DNA of 64,000 nucleotides from Toxoplasma gondii ME49. Taxonomy: Eukaryota; Apicomplexa; Conoidasida; Eucoccidiorida; Sarcocystidae. How positions within the stretch are numbered: the first letter of the stretch is position 1; every line of letters begins with the position of its first letter. Below, piece after piece: positions 1-12,200 of this stretch. The position numbers and the translations under genes are program-made. The stretch lies in the NCBI RefSeq assembly GCF_000006565.2, contig NC_031480.1, positions 4,375,529 through 4,439,528 of the forward strand, given 5' to 3'. A model generated the notes under the pieces. That model made no database searches and was not told the DNA's origin. It saw nothing but the letters and a program-made list of their open reading frames with translations.

Positions 1-1521
1 GGGGCAGCGAAACTCAATCTTCCACTTTCACATGGAACACCCCAGTGAACAGGGGTGCTTGACGAGCACCTGACTTGCGGGTTCTCTGTAAACACACCCT
101 ATCGGTCACGTTCTCGAAGACTACAGCATTGCACGGCTTTAGAGCCCAATCGAGGACCAGGGAATTTCATCTGCAATGGCCTGCTTCACATTAACATAGT
201 TCGCCACGGAACAGAAACTAACGGCAGTCAAACTCCACTAACACAGACTTGGTCGTATGTCCGTTGAAGGAGAAAGTCTCCTGAAACGGGTGAATGTGTC
301 GGCCCTGCATGACATGATGCTTAATCCGAAGGTGAATAGATGTTTCACAGCAGCAACGCTCTCGTTCCGTCATGGATGGCTCTTTTTTTTCATTAAGTTA
401 CCTGGCCTCAGCCCGGCCGCCTCACGTGTGACACGCCAGTTCGAACACACGCATATGACCCGGCGTATGCGCCTTACCTCAGGACAGTGCGGATGTTTGT
501 TGGATTCCTCCACACTCTTCTTGTGGTTTGCATTGTCAGGAGAAGCTCTCCCCATCTCACCAGCACAATGGCTGTCAGATGCGATCCTAGAGGTGACTGA
601 GCTCATGCATGCTGTCGATTAGCTGCATGCATCGTCTTCACTTGCTCCTCTTGCTGTGGTGACTCGCAAACAAGGGCTAAGCAGAACGCGGAGCACTCAG
701 AAACTGTGACCTACACTCTTTGAGCTAAGAGAGACACATGTTTCCTTTACAGCAGAACGTTTGGCCTTGAAATTCCGGATGCTTCTTCACTACGAGGCTC
801 TTTCATTGCCTCTCACCGCTTGCATGCGCGCAGTGGCGAAGCACGGCTCAATTGCTGGGGTTTTTCTTCCCCGGCTTTCCACTGAAGTGTGAAAGGTTTT
901 GTTGGGTCTTCTGCATCAGCCCTTAACTATATCAGTTATTTTATCCGACCGGTACATTGATCTCACTCGTGGGATACTATCAGCTTTGAGGCCCTCGTCG
1001 TGCGGAGACAAACTATACACACCCACGGCTACGGCGTGGCATTGCTCTTCGCTTCCAAAAAAAAGCATGCATAGCGTCCCTACAAGTATCCTACAGTCTG
1101 CGATATAGTAAGTGTTTTTCTGCCTTACAACTGGAATGCTTGCTGTGGGGCTGCCGTTTCAACTGTACCCGCCCAAAAGGCAAACTGCCATGTTCCGCGT
1201 TACTCGCCATCCTCTACCGATTTCTCGGGGGTTTTTTCGCTCTTTGTATTTCTTTGTCGTCTGGCTAGACAGCTACATTCCAGCCAGTTGAAACAAATGA
1301 TCGCTTTTTTCTCTTTCCAGACGTGTGAAGACAGAAAGTTGTTCCACATGGCGACTTAGATCCCCTGTGAGTGGACACTCTCCCCAGTCGCTGTTGCCTC
1401 GCCAGGTGGTTCGCTACTCGAAGAGGGCAGTTATTTGAACGACAAAATCCGGAAGAGAAAACACGAGTTAGGGAGAAGAAGGAATCTAGTGGGCCTCTAT
1501 GAATGTGAGACTCCATTCAAA
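1..1521. other. 5' flank of the first gene, no coding sequence recognised
   Basis: No convincing exon is visible. Short open frames exist on both strands but lack splice signals and protein-like composition. The stretch is probably promoter and 5' untranslated leader of the plus-strand gene starting at 1522. It contains two TGCATGC words (606-612 and 624-630), a pyrimidine-rich run near 1200-1260, and ends in an A-rich leader just before the start codon. Confidence 0.5.
606..630. promoter_or_regulatory. Paired TGCATGC promoter words
   Basis: Two copies of TGCATGC lie 18 bp apart, at 606-612 and 624-630. This palindromic word is a known enriched promoter element in Toxoplasma, where its extended form YGCATGCR is found in ribosomal protein and other promoters, and it is a typical ApiAP2 target. 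The pair sits about 0.9 kb upstream of the start at 1522. Its role here is inference. Confidence 0.35.
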
Positions 1522-4500
1522 ATGTGGCTGATTGGACGCGTTGTGCCTCGGTCGTTTAATGGCTTTCCCGCTAACGGTGGCGACAAATATCTCGGCGGAG
1601 CGTCTGTCGCAATGCAGTCACCTTCCGCATGCGGTCACCTTCGTCAATTCCGAGTCTGTTCTTTTCCTATCCGTTCTTCGATACCCCGGTCGCGAAGGCA
1701 ACGGCTGCAGGAAACCGCAAACTCCGTGGGGAAAACACACAGAGCAGACAGCAGGAAAGAAGGAAACCGGGAGAGGCAATGGATGCAGGACTCTTCAGCA
1801 CCAGTGGTGAGAGAGCGACGGACAGAGACAACGGCACACGTGGTTTTTCAACGACCTCGAAGAGATACGGAAAAGAGGAGCGATGCGACGCAGGCCAGAG
1901 AGCGACGGCGCAGGGGAGCCCCCAAGAAGAGGGCGTATTTCGAAAGGGGTGAGCAAGGAGAGGAACTACGTGAAATTTCGATGGCTTTTCGAGTTCCGGA
2001 TACGCACCAGAAAACGGCGTTGTCTCGGCATGTCTCCGGTCTTCGTTCCCCTTGGTGGTCTTTTACAGATCGGCTTTTCGTAGGGAAGAGATTCTACCAG
2101 TCAGACCGTCAACGGGCTGCTGCCGAGGCTCAGCTGGAGAAGCGCGAGGCGGCTGTCTACGCGCCTCGGAGTTTTGGTCAGCTGTACGAACCGCGAAGTG
2201 CGCGCAGCAAGAAGGTGCATAGGCAATGGGTCAAAGAAGTCCCGTTCTACCTCCAACCGGCTGTGGCTGAGAGAAACGCTGTCATCAAGTCTCAGCGGGC
2301 CTTGTCAGCCGATAGTTTCCGTAGTCGATATTCGCAGAACGCTTCCTCTTTGACGACTCAAAACAGCGAAATGCCGCCTCAGCTAGCCAAGATTTTCGAA
2401 CGGTCCCGTGACCAGGAAGCCTCTTCCAGAGAGGAGATCCTCTTCACTCTTCTTCGCTTGCTGTCTTCTGTTCGGCTTCGCCAGAAGGCAGCCAAGCAGA
2501 GAAGCGAACGGGCGCGCGAGGGCCTCGCACAGGTGAGTGAAGGCGAGGAGGTCAAGGGGGAAAATCCTGCCCGGACGGGGGAAGCTGTGGCAATTCCTGG
2601 GCTCGACAAAGAGAACCTCAGTGCCCTGGATCAGCGAATCATGGAGTATATCGACTCTTGGACCGTCTCTGACATCGGCTTGCTGCTGGTCACTCGCCGA
2701 GAACTCCGAGATTGCTTGTCTCGCTCGAGGACCCGTGGAAGGGATCATTCTACAGATTTCGACGAAGGTGATGAAAAGCTCACACGCGCTCTTTTGCGCC
2801 GACTTGTTTTCCAACGCGGTCAGCCGTTTTCTCAGTACGCCAGTCTCTACGCTCTGCAGGCACTTCTCCACCTTTCGCAAAGTCGGCAGTTGCGCAGTAC
2901 GCACGCGGCTCTGAAGACACGCAGGGGAGAAGGTGCAGGTGTGGCTGCAAGCGACGGCTTCGGTGGGAGAGAAGAAGGCAAGGAAGAAGGGCACCCGGCG
3001 ACGGAGGGTCTTGGTAAAACCGCTGGAGTCCGTGGACGAGGCCAGGACCAGAATCGCCTACGAGACGTCGACGCTTTCGAGGATGCAGATATGGTAAACA
3101 TGATTGTCAAAAGGGTGGGGCGTAATATGGCTAGCTGTGACCTCGAGATCCTCGCGCGAATAGTGAATGTCCTCTCTTCTCTCCCGCTGCCTCCGAAAGA
3201 GATCACTCGCAAGAGTCGGCAAGAAGGCGAAGATTCTCAGCATTCTTCACCACCCTGGAGCTCACCTGCCGAGTCCCAGGACGGCACGACTGTTCAACCA
3301 GCAGCAGAACAGGAGGAAGATCCTGCATGCGCCATGTCCACAGTCAAGAGAAAGATGAAGGATCCCGACAAAGAAGGCAACCCGTTTGTGAACGGCGTGG
3401 CAAGCGTTGATAAGAAAATGGATCCGGAAGCAGAGAGAAGCGCGCGGCCTACTACACTTGCGACGTTGTGCAATTCATACCAGCGTGTGGCTCCAGCGGG
3501 CTCAGAAGGCAGTGAAAGAAATGGGCATCCTGGCGCGGGAGAGCGCGGGAATCTGGAGACTGTGAGTGGGATCAACACAGAGAAGACGCAAGCATCTTAT
3601 CTCGCCGATCGGAATGGTTTCCTTTATGCGGTGGCAACTCACATTTTCACCACTGCGTTCACGGATTCCGAACAGCGTTCTGCCTCTGAACTGGCGAATA
3701 CCTTCGCTTCTGCCCTACCCTCGTCACCATGCCCGGCTGCCGATCCACCTTCGCCCGCTCAAAACTCGAAGGGCACCTGTTCGACTCCTGCCGCGTCCGC
3801 GTCTGCTGCGAGTCGTCAAAAGGCTCTATCATCTCTCACCATGCCTCTATGGGCCTCTCCGTCAAGCCGCGGGAGTCGCGCGGCGCCAGGGGATCGGTCC
3901 TGGACCTACAGCCGCCTATGCATTCTCCTGGCGGGCCTGTCTCGAACAGGAGTGATTTATCCGCCGTTGTTCTACGCACTGAAGCCCATGGTCGTGGCGC
4001 TTCGCCTCCAGTTTCCCCCACCCATGCTGGCGGCTCTGCTCGTTTCCTACGCCCATCTTGGGCCTGCAGACGAGACCGGTTTCGTTGACCTCTTTGGTAC
4101 CTTAGGCCGGGAATTAGTCAAAGGCGTTAGAGGAATGGACGTCGCCGTCGTGGGCGTTGCAGCGAACGCCTTCGCAAATGCTGGTGTCCTCCACCAGGAA
4201 TGGTTCGCAGTCGTGGCCGAGGTAAGTGGTGCATGCAGAACAGGCAGAGTGAGAACGAGAGGGGGAAACAGAGAAACAGAAATGGAAGCGAGAGAGACGG
4301 GAACGCTTTGTGCGAAGGGCAGCGTTGCGAAACCGTGTGCCTCTCGCGCGGTGGGAGGCGAGGGTCGCCGCCTTGCCCCTCGATCCAGCTGGCACCCACA
4401 AGCTGGTGGACGAAACAGACAGAGAGTTCTCTCGGCTGCGTCTCGTCTATGCATGTCTTATTTTTCCAATATGTCGGCAGGCGCTTTCCCGTGTCGAGGA

Positions 4501-7500
4501 CTGCTGTCTCTTTCTAACAGGTCTCTCTCAAAGGAGATGCAGGAAGACAATGGGAATGAGCTTTTCGTGGGTCGAAGGTCTTGCTTCCCTGTTAGGGCCA
4601 AAACAAGGCCCCGCACTGAGGGCTCTGCGTGGATCTGTCTCCGCAGATGGCTTGACACGGTGGCGTGCACTGGATGCAAAAAGCGACGCTGGCAAAGCTC
4701 TCATTTACACATGTATGTGCATGCATCTCCTTTGAATGCGTGTGTGTCAGACGTTCCCATCTCGCATGCCACTTTGCTCGCCCCGTCTTCTCGGCATGAT
4801 TGCGAATGCTTACGTGAGGCTAGGCCTCGTCGACGACCCTCTCCTGCCTTCTCTGTTCCACTGTGCGCGCCAGGTAGGAACTCAAAGTGCAAGACAAGAG
4901 GACCGAATAGACACAAGAAACGCATGTATAGTTCTTTCTTCCATGTTGTCTCCTGTCTACGTTCGTGCACAGGATTCAGTCACCGTAGAATTTCAGGCCT
5001 CGTCTCCTTTACACAGGCTGTGCGGAGGTTTCCCACTCCTACGCGCAGACACGTACGCAGGCAGGCATCTAGCTCGGCGTGGTGCAGTCTAGAGGGTATA
5101 ACAGAAATCAGCTGGTGATGCAAGCGCGAAAACGGAGGCGCGGTCGGTTGTCGAAATCTCGCATAATACCATTTCCCCCTTTTGTCCGGAGTGGCATCAA
5201 ACTGTAGAGATTTGCCGGTTTTGTTGTTGCAGCGTCTTCCAGAGTGTGACTGGCATACGCTTGCTCTTCTGTTTCAAGCGTCGACAAAGGTAAAGACTCT
5301 GGAACACACTCTCGGGTCCAGCGAGGAGTCTCTCTGCATTGCGAGTGGAGTGTTTTCCACGGTGTCAACTAGAAAGGACTCTTTGTTATGAAGGCAGAGC
5401 TTCACTGCAGTTTCTGCACTTTTGTTTGTCAATGCAAACGTCGCTGGAACTTTGACACTCGAACCGCAAGACAAGGAAGAGCTCAGTATGTACACATGTG
5501 TGCACTGGCATTTTGGAAAGAGCAATGAGAGCCGGAGCAGGCAAAACGTGATGCTAGAGACGAACGTCCTCTCCGGATCATCAGGCATTGTGAGAAGCAT
5601 GCTTCGGCTAAGTGTGGCACATCTCTCTGTGTTGGTTTCCAATTCTCTTATACCGTCGCCAGATCGGTTCTACCTACAGCGGCTTCAGTCGCGAGGCTGC
5701 CGACAGTGTCTGTCACGCTCTAGAACAAGAAGCACCGCGACACCCGGTCAAATCTGAAGCACGAAAATTTCTACTTTCCTTCAAGAACAATCCCTCCAAA
5801 TGCGCTCCGTCTGTATTCCCGTCTCGGTCCAAGCTTTCCTCTTCTTCTGAGTCGATAGGGAATGAGCTTGAGGTGAATGTAACCAGGAATGAAGAACATT
5901 CGTTGGTGCGTCAGAGGTGTGATAACGTAGGTGGACCTTCGAGTGACTTGTCTGCCATGGAGTTAAGTGACCGACAGTTTTCCATTCGCGGCGAACTGGC
6001 TTCCACGTCAGCTTTCATCCTTTGTTACGCTCTGGCGAAGGCAAAAGGTCTTCTCAGCTCCACGCCTTCTCTAAGGAAAGGTGCATCTGGGAGGGAAGGC
6101 GAGATACAGCAATGCGAGAAGGAGGAAATCTGGCAACTGCTGCTTGCCACAGAACTCACGCAAGTTGTGACACGCTTCGTCCCCAGCTGCAGATCCTTCG
6201 CAGAAGTAGCCAATACGTCTAGCGCGGTCGCCAGGTTCATAGAACTGAGAGAGGAAATGCTTTCAAGAGAGGGCAGAGAGCAGGACAGCCTTCAACGCGA
6301 GACGAAAGTGTGTGGCGAGATGGTTGGAAACGACGAGAAGAACAACACCTCGAACGAGGCATGGAAGAGTTCGACAGTCGCGTGTGCGGCTGACACACCG
6401 CGGGACAGAGCAGAAGGCTGTGCGGACCCTTCCGTCATTCGAAAGAAGTTGACCAAGTGAGATTCAAAGTGATGAAAGGCGCGGACAGATGAAATCTGTG
6501 GAGATTATGCTTGTTGTGTATCACGCTGTTTCATGTGTCGAATCTGCCCAAGTCATCGAGACAGGTTCTCAGAATGCTTTTCTGTCCACCTCTGTGACGT
6601 AGCTAGAGGACAAATCGTACGGTCGGCCTCGATGTTGCTCCCTAGTTCTGCAAGACTCCTTCATGTACTGTAGAAATACATGAGCGCTGGTTGGTGATCT
6701 TGGCGGATAGTCAAGTCTCAACCACAAACCGGCCCTTAATAGTGGAGCAACCATAGAGAACATTCGGGTGATATGTCGTCGTTCTCCCGTGTATGTCGTG
6801 TAGACGTTGCGTGTGGGGTTTTGGAGCAGACAGATTGACGGTCGCTTGACAATTAACGTTGACGTGTGTTCTTGTGTCAGCCAGATTCTGATTGCACTGG
6901 GGCTTCTGAAAATAATTGTGCATGGATCTCGGTGGCAAAGACTATGTTTTTTCCATTTCACTGGTATACGCCTTCTGGGCGTGCTGCGTCTCTCGTTTTC
7001 TCTTTCTGCAGCTACCTGATCTCTGCGTGTGAGGCATATTTTCAAGCCGTTGAGGACCACCTGAGTTCCTTCCGAACACTTAAAAATGCCAGTCTTGGGC
7101 CACCCGAGGTAGGAAACAAAAGGGTGGTACAACCTTGGTCTTAATGAAAGGTCCTCAGTCGACGTTTGTGGCTAGAGCTATGAGACGAAAAGATAAGCGT
7201 ATTTGCCTCTCGTGGTTTTCTCACGTTCCGCCTAAAGTGGACGTTTCACCCCTCTGCTATGGAAAGCCGGCATACCTCACAGACTCTGTTTATGGACCCG
7301 ATGGCCACTCGCGCACTTACTTGCGGCTGGTATGTGGTGCTTCCCCACTGGATGAGGTTCTTTCGTTATTCTGATGTGCATTGCCCTGTGCTCTGGACAG
7401 CTCCATAAGCTTATCTGTGCGTTCCACGCTCTTCATCGGGCGAAAGGAGTGTCGCGTGCCACGCCCCGAAGGATGGTGGTTCTCGAGAGAATGATGTGCG

Positions 7501-8213
7501 ACAACTCGGATCTCTTCCATGAAATGACCCTGCTACCTCTACGACAAATGGTACGTGTTCTTCGGCGAGGTAGACAAAAGTAGTCGGGAAGTGAGAGAGC
7601 GTTGACAGCCGCTGTGGAGGAACAAAGGTCCTAATATTCTTGTCACCGGCATTTGTCCGTATCTAAGGAGCGCGGCCAACAACTGAGAGCCTTCAGGGTC
7701 TACTGTACTCGTGAGGATGATCCTGTGAAAAATGCATGAGGTTCAGATTGAAATTGCCATAACGGTTTCGCTTTCTTTCATAGGCGTCCTGAGGCTGTGC
7801 ACCGTCTTCCACCGGATTCCTTCTGGAGCAGTGTGTCGGGGCGCTAGCGTGTGTGAAGACACGAAGGGCCTCTTCTAAAGGTTCCGAAGAGGATACACGT
7901 GACTCACGATTCAATTAACCCTGAGTCGTCACTGTTGGATATACAGGAGCTAGTCCAGTGGCGGGTCGTGGGAAATCGGACTGTTTTTTGCGAGACAGGC
8001 CTGCATGTATGTTTGACACTGCAGCACATTCTCAGTCTGCTGCTGGAAATGCCGGTGTTGTTTCTCTCGGTTGTATTCTGTCCTCAGGCTGCAGCAGTGA
8101 GCTACCTTGGCATGGATAATGATGATATAATACAAACGTTTGTGATGCTTCAGCAAAAGCGCAAAAAGAAGAAGGTAGCTGGTGTTCTTGCGGCTCCAGC
8201 ACTGTCGGGCTGA
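1522..8213 (+). CDS. Large organellar HPR/RAP-like helical-repeat protein
   Basis: Proposed exons are 1522-4221, 4751-4873, 5233-5289, 5663-6456, 7012-7108, 7401-7550 and 8088-8213, giving about 1,348 residues; all phases agree. The start at 1522 opens a basic, Ser/Arg-rich, acid-poor N terminus (MWLIGRVVPRS...) typical of a mitochondrial presequence. Residues about 60-790 are charged and poorly conserved. From about residue 795 to 1340 there are repeated amphipathic helices of 35-40 residues. Examples are CILLAGLSRTG, MLAALLVSYAHLG, VVGVAANAFANAG, LLGMIANAYVRLG and LHKLICAFHALHRA. This pattern is that of the heptatricopeptide/FASTK-like proteins that bind organellar RNA; in apicomplexans many serve the fragmented mitochondrial rRNA and mitoribosome. 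No RAP domain is visible at the C terminus. The end is less certain: a GT at 8175-8176 could splice onward instead of reading to the stop at 8213. Function is inferred from repeat pattern only. Confidence 0.72.
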
Positions 8214-9256
8214 GCAGGAATACATTTCCTGCACTGGAAAAACTTGGGGGATATCCGAAGGAACCTTCAGCTGCGGCGCCATCCAGCTAAGCAGTTCGTG
8301 CCCTTGGAGCATCTGTGAATCCTTTGTCTTCACCACAAATCGGCTGAGCAGTGGACTATAAGTGTGTTTTGGCTCGTCCGCAACTTACTCTTTTTCAAAC
8401 CGAAAGGCTGCCACCCGCGTTCTGAGTAAGCACCGTCCTCGCGGATGGTTGAAAGAGTGGAACAGATCGTGTAGTGAACGTAGTCGGCTGTGAAGGCGTA
8501 CGCAGAATGACCTTGCGCTATTCCGGCAGGCAGCGATGAGATTTCTGTAGATTTGGTGAGTGTCGGCTGGACAATTGAACATCGTGAGAGTACTTAAGGG
8601 GCGTATAGAGGTAGCCGTAAGTATCTGTCACCGTCCTTCAGTCTCTGCTGCAAGACCGGCAGATACTAGTATTCAAGCAGGAATTTGCCAAGCAAAGAGA
8701 CTCCGCTATCATTGTTTACAGAAACGAAATTGTTCTTTTGACGAAAAGGGCCACAGGCAACTACAAAGCTTTTAGCACGTGAACCCACATGTGCATATGT
8801 GGCAACCCACCCGCTTTCAAAGGTCTGCCGGCCATTGTCAGAACTATCACAGACTGAGAGCATGGTGCACGATGAGCAGGCTGCGATGAACCGATATGGG
8901 GGTCGCGGTCCTGCCAGAACTTGTACACAAACAGTGCCTCTACGTTAATCTCCCTGTGCATGTCGTTAATGGAAATTGGAGACTAGTGCAGCACGTTGCA
9001 ATTGCTGGGAAGTGGAACGTTCAAGAAAATTTTAGCATTTCTATGGAGGCACTGTGGAGATGAACCACTTAAGTGATCTCCATCACATACCTAACGCCGA
9101 TTGTTAGGGCAATACAGCGTCATCTCCGTGAAGCCGTTTGCCCTCAGATCACTGCGCAGGATGTTGGTGTAAAGTACAAACGACTCCAAACAGGCTCGTC
9201 TGGGGTTAGATATGGCGACCGCAGGATCAGAAACACTGCCCGGATGTGCGAGTCAA
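8214..9256. other. Convergent spacer, 3' untranslated regions
   Basis: The first gene (plus) and the secreted repeat gene (minus) converge on this 1.04 kb stretch. I see no exon with both splice signals and protein-like coding. It most likely holds the 3' UTRs of both genes. The frames that are open here are short. Confidence 0.5.
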
Positions 9257-12200
9257 CTAGTCCTCCCCAAGTGCTTTTTCGCGGCGCGACAGCGCCTGAC
9301 GAAGAAGATCCTCTGACAAAGCGTTTTCTCCCAGTCTTGTGTTTGGCTCCGTCAGCGGCCACCGCTGATTCAGTGATGCTTCTTGTTGATGCCATTCGAA
9401 GTCCAGCTCCGGCCCCAGGGGACTGTGATATACTGGGTGAAAGCGGAGATGGTCAGGAGGAGAAACCTGCATAACCTGAAAGAAAGCGTAGGCGTCAGTG
9501 GACTGCAACCTTGTAAGGTTCGGTTTAATAGCGTTTTAGGCAGTTCAGTGGTATGCAGGTCCAGGGCGGCACACTCGCACGTCATCGAATGCCTCGTAGC
9601 TTCCGAGCTACTCCAACACTAAGTCATGCAGGTTGACGAAATGAGCCGGCTTGAAGTGGATCGGAAAACAATTAAGGACTCTCTACATCTGAATAGAGAG
9701 AAGCAGGCTTCTGTCGATTCCGTGACCTCGAGATGGACATTTCTGGTCGGCCTGTTTGTATCACCCACCTGCACATCGACGTGGCCTCGGCCAAACTTGA
9801 TCTCGGATTCAATTGTTCTCCGCACACCGGCGTCCGGCGCTAGCACAGTGTCTTTAGCTTCTAGGTATCCGCGATTTTCTAGTGAAATCATTCCCTACAC
9901 ATGGTACACGCCGAGACAACCTCCCCTCGATTGCATTGTTGTCAATCCCCCGTGTCTGTAATAAAAGAGCCTGCACACTTTGTGAAACCATCAAGTAGCT
10001 ACGACATATAAAGACGGGACAGAGAAAAAGTGGTGGTGGTGGTGTCTTCATTACGTTTACTGCTTGCATTGGACACGAGGGGAGTACAAGGAAGTCAGAT
10101 ATTGACAATTTTCGCTCATCCATCGTAGCGCGACCTTAGATGGTCGAAGAGGCCAAACAAAAAAAAGGTGAAAATAAGCAGAAGTTACCGAAACCCGCCT
10201 CACGTACTTCCTTAGCAAGAATGTACGTGCTCGCCAAAATCTTGCATCTGTCTTGCGCTATGATATGACGCTGCGCAATAATCTCTCCGCTGATTGACTG
10301 AACGACAGATCCAGCGCCACAGTAAATGTCCCCGTACGCGGATCCGATTGCTGAGAACAAAAAACAAACATGCACTCAGAGCACGCTCATCTGTGTTTCC
10401 GACTGAAATCGTCGTCTGGTCCGTTTCGTACGGTCGTCTGCCCTATGTAGCGTACGGGATGTGCATGAATTCGTTCTGCCTCCCCATACAATCAAAACGC
10501 AACCTGCCTTGGAGGAGAAAAAGACTCCCTTTTGTCAGTTCTTCCCTGGCGTCATGTTGGTTATCTTATTGAGAAGGTGGATGAACGCACTCTGGACTTT
10601 CTTAGCGACAATACTGCTGTTTAAATTGGCCCGCAAAAACCATAAACGGGTTACGATGAAGAGGAACCCAAATGGTATCTTACCTTCTGCCGACACGACT
10701 GCTCCGTTCATCACGTGCAAGCTCTCTCGCTGAACTGTCAGCCAGTGTCGAACCCTAACTTCGGCGCCACCACTTATTTCTGCTCCTCCGTTAACCATTA
10801 GATCTCCACTGGCGCCAGCAAGCGTGCTCCCTGTTCTGACGTATAGATCTCCGCAATAAATGCTCCCTGTGCGGAACGAAGTACCGAAAAACAAATTCTT
10901 TATAGTATGTGTCTCAACGAGAAGATCGGCATAACTCGTGGTCGCTGCGCAGGTCCCTCACTTTCATGGGAGAGGGTGAAATCTCGGCTTCTGCGGTTTG
11001 TGAAGCAGTCCATGTACATCATGGGCTGCAAGGGTTCGCCATGTGGAAACCCACTGGAAGTAATTGCTGGCTCAAATTTCGAGCCGTCTAAGGTTAGCTA
11101 CGAAGCCAAAAGAAGCTCGACCTACGGTATCATCATCTACGTCAGCCATCGTTTGCACCGACATTACCCCTGCCTCACACACCGGTTTATTTTTTGTCAC
11201 TACTCACCTTTGTGGACCTCAAGGTTGCTGTGCACAAGAAGGGAGAGAACACTGTCTACCGTCACGTCGCCCAGCCTCACTTCTACGAGTCCGCCCTTGA
11301 ACAGTTGAAGGCTGCCGCCACCGGAAACACGAATGCCTCCCTTGCCAAAAACAGTGAGCTTAGATCTGCCTGCAAGTTGGGAGAAAGTGTTGTTGAGGTA
11401 CACCTGACCCCCGACGAGTATCGACGAGCGGACAGCTGCCAGAGCCGGGAGTCGAACACGCGTTGAGTTCTTTTCCTCCACGTTGCTCAGCATGTCATCT
11501 GTCAAGGAGACATCCTCACCATCTGAATCGAACACAGGAATATTCCACACTCTTGGCAAGCCTTGAGCATCGGAAGTCCCGTGTGATGAGTCCCCATTTT
11601 CTTCGGAGTCGCTGTCGAACTGCGTCTGATTCAACAAAAGGGGCTTCCGTTCATGTTCATCAAGCCTCCTGTGCACTTGCAGTAGCCCTGATGTGTTGTG
11701 CCACTCAGTGGCCACAGAGAGGCTTGAACTGAGGTTTGTTTCTTCTTCCTCTACCTCGTCTACCTGCTTCTTTTCTTGTGTGTCGTCTTGAGCACCCGCA
11801 GGTCCGCCACTGTTTCCTGGCAGCACAGTCTCAGGCGAAGAAGAAAGCATAATTCCTTCTTCCACGCTGGTGGCATCCTTAGTTTCCTCGCCCGGAAAAC
11901 CGAAGTCGTCTTCCATCTCCGCATCGTCTGTCGTGTCCTGCTCACTGTCGGTATCCGTTTCAGGCACCGGTGAAGGCTCCGTTTCGAGCTGCGCTCGAGT
12001 TATCCCGTCCGACTCAGTGAAGTATCTCCCTGAGGCTGCGAGACTACCGTTGACCTGTAAGTGAGCCTCGTTCAAAATAATGCTGCTTCGCGCGACCAGC
12101 CCTCCCCGTTTAACCTGTAAATCCGAATTGGTAACTTCTACCATTCCATCGACCACGAGCAAAGGAACTCGGTCAACGACCATTGTGCTGCTATGCGCTA

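Noticed and set aside
1435..1521. Upstream extension of the first gene's open frame
   Set aside because: The frame is open from 1435 but without ATG until 1522; the ATG at 1522 also starts a plausible targeting peptide.
4481..4735. Extra exon of the helical-repeat gene in another frame
   Set aside because: Joining 4221 directly to 4751 keeps phase and gives a continuous helical repeat (VVAE then TFPSRM...); including 4481-4735 has no donor in the right phase.
6457..6460. Stop codon at the end of the fourth exon of the first gene
   Set aside because: AAGTGAGAT reads as stop, but GTGAGA is a strong donor, and the next exon (7012) continues in phase with more helical repeats, so the gene does not end here.
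9073..9474. 133-codon plus-strand frame
   Set aside because: It is antisense to the last exon of the secreted repeat protein, which has a clean acceptor, correct phase and a stop at 9257.
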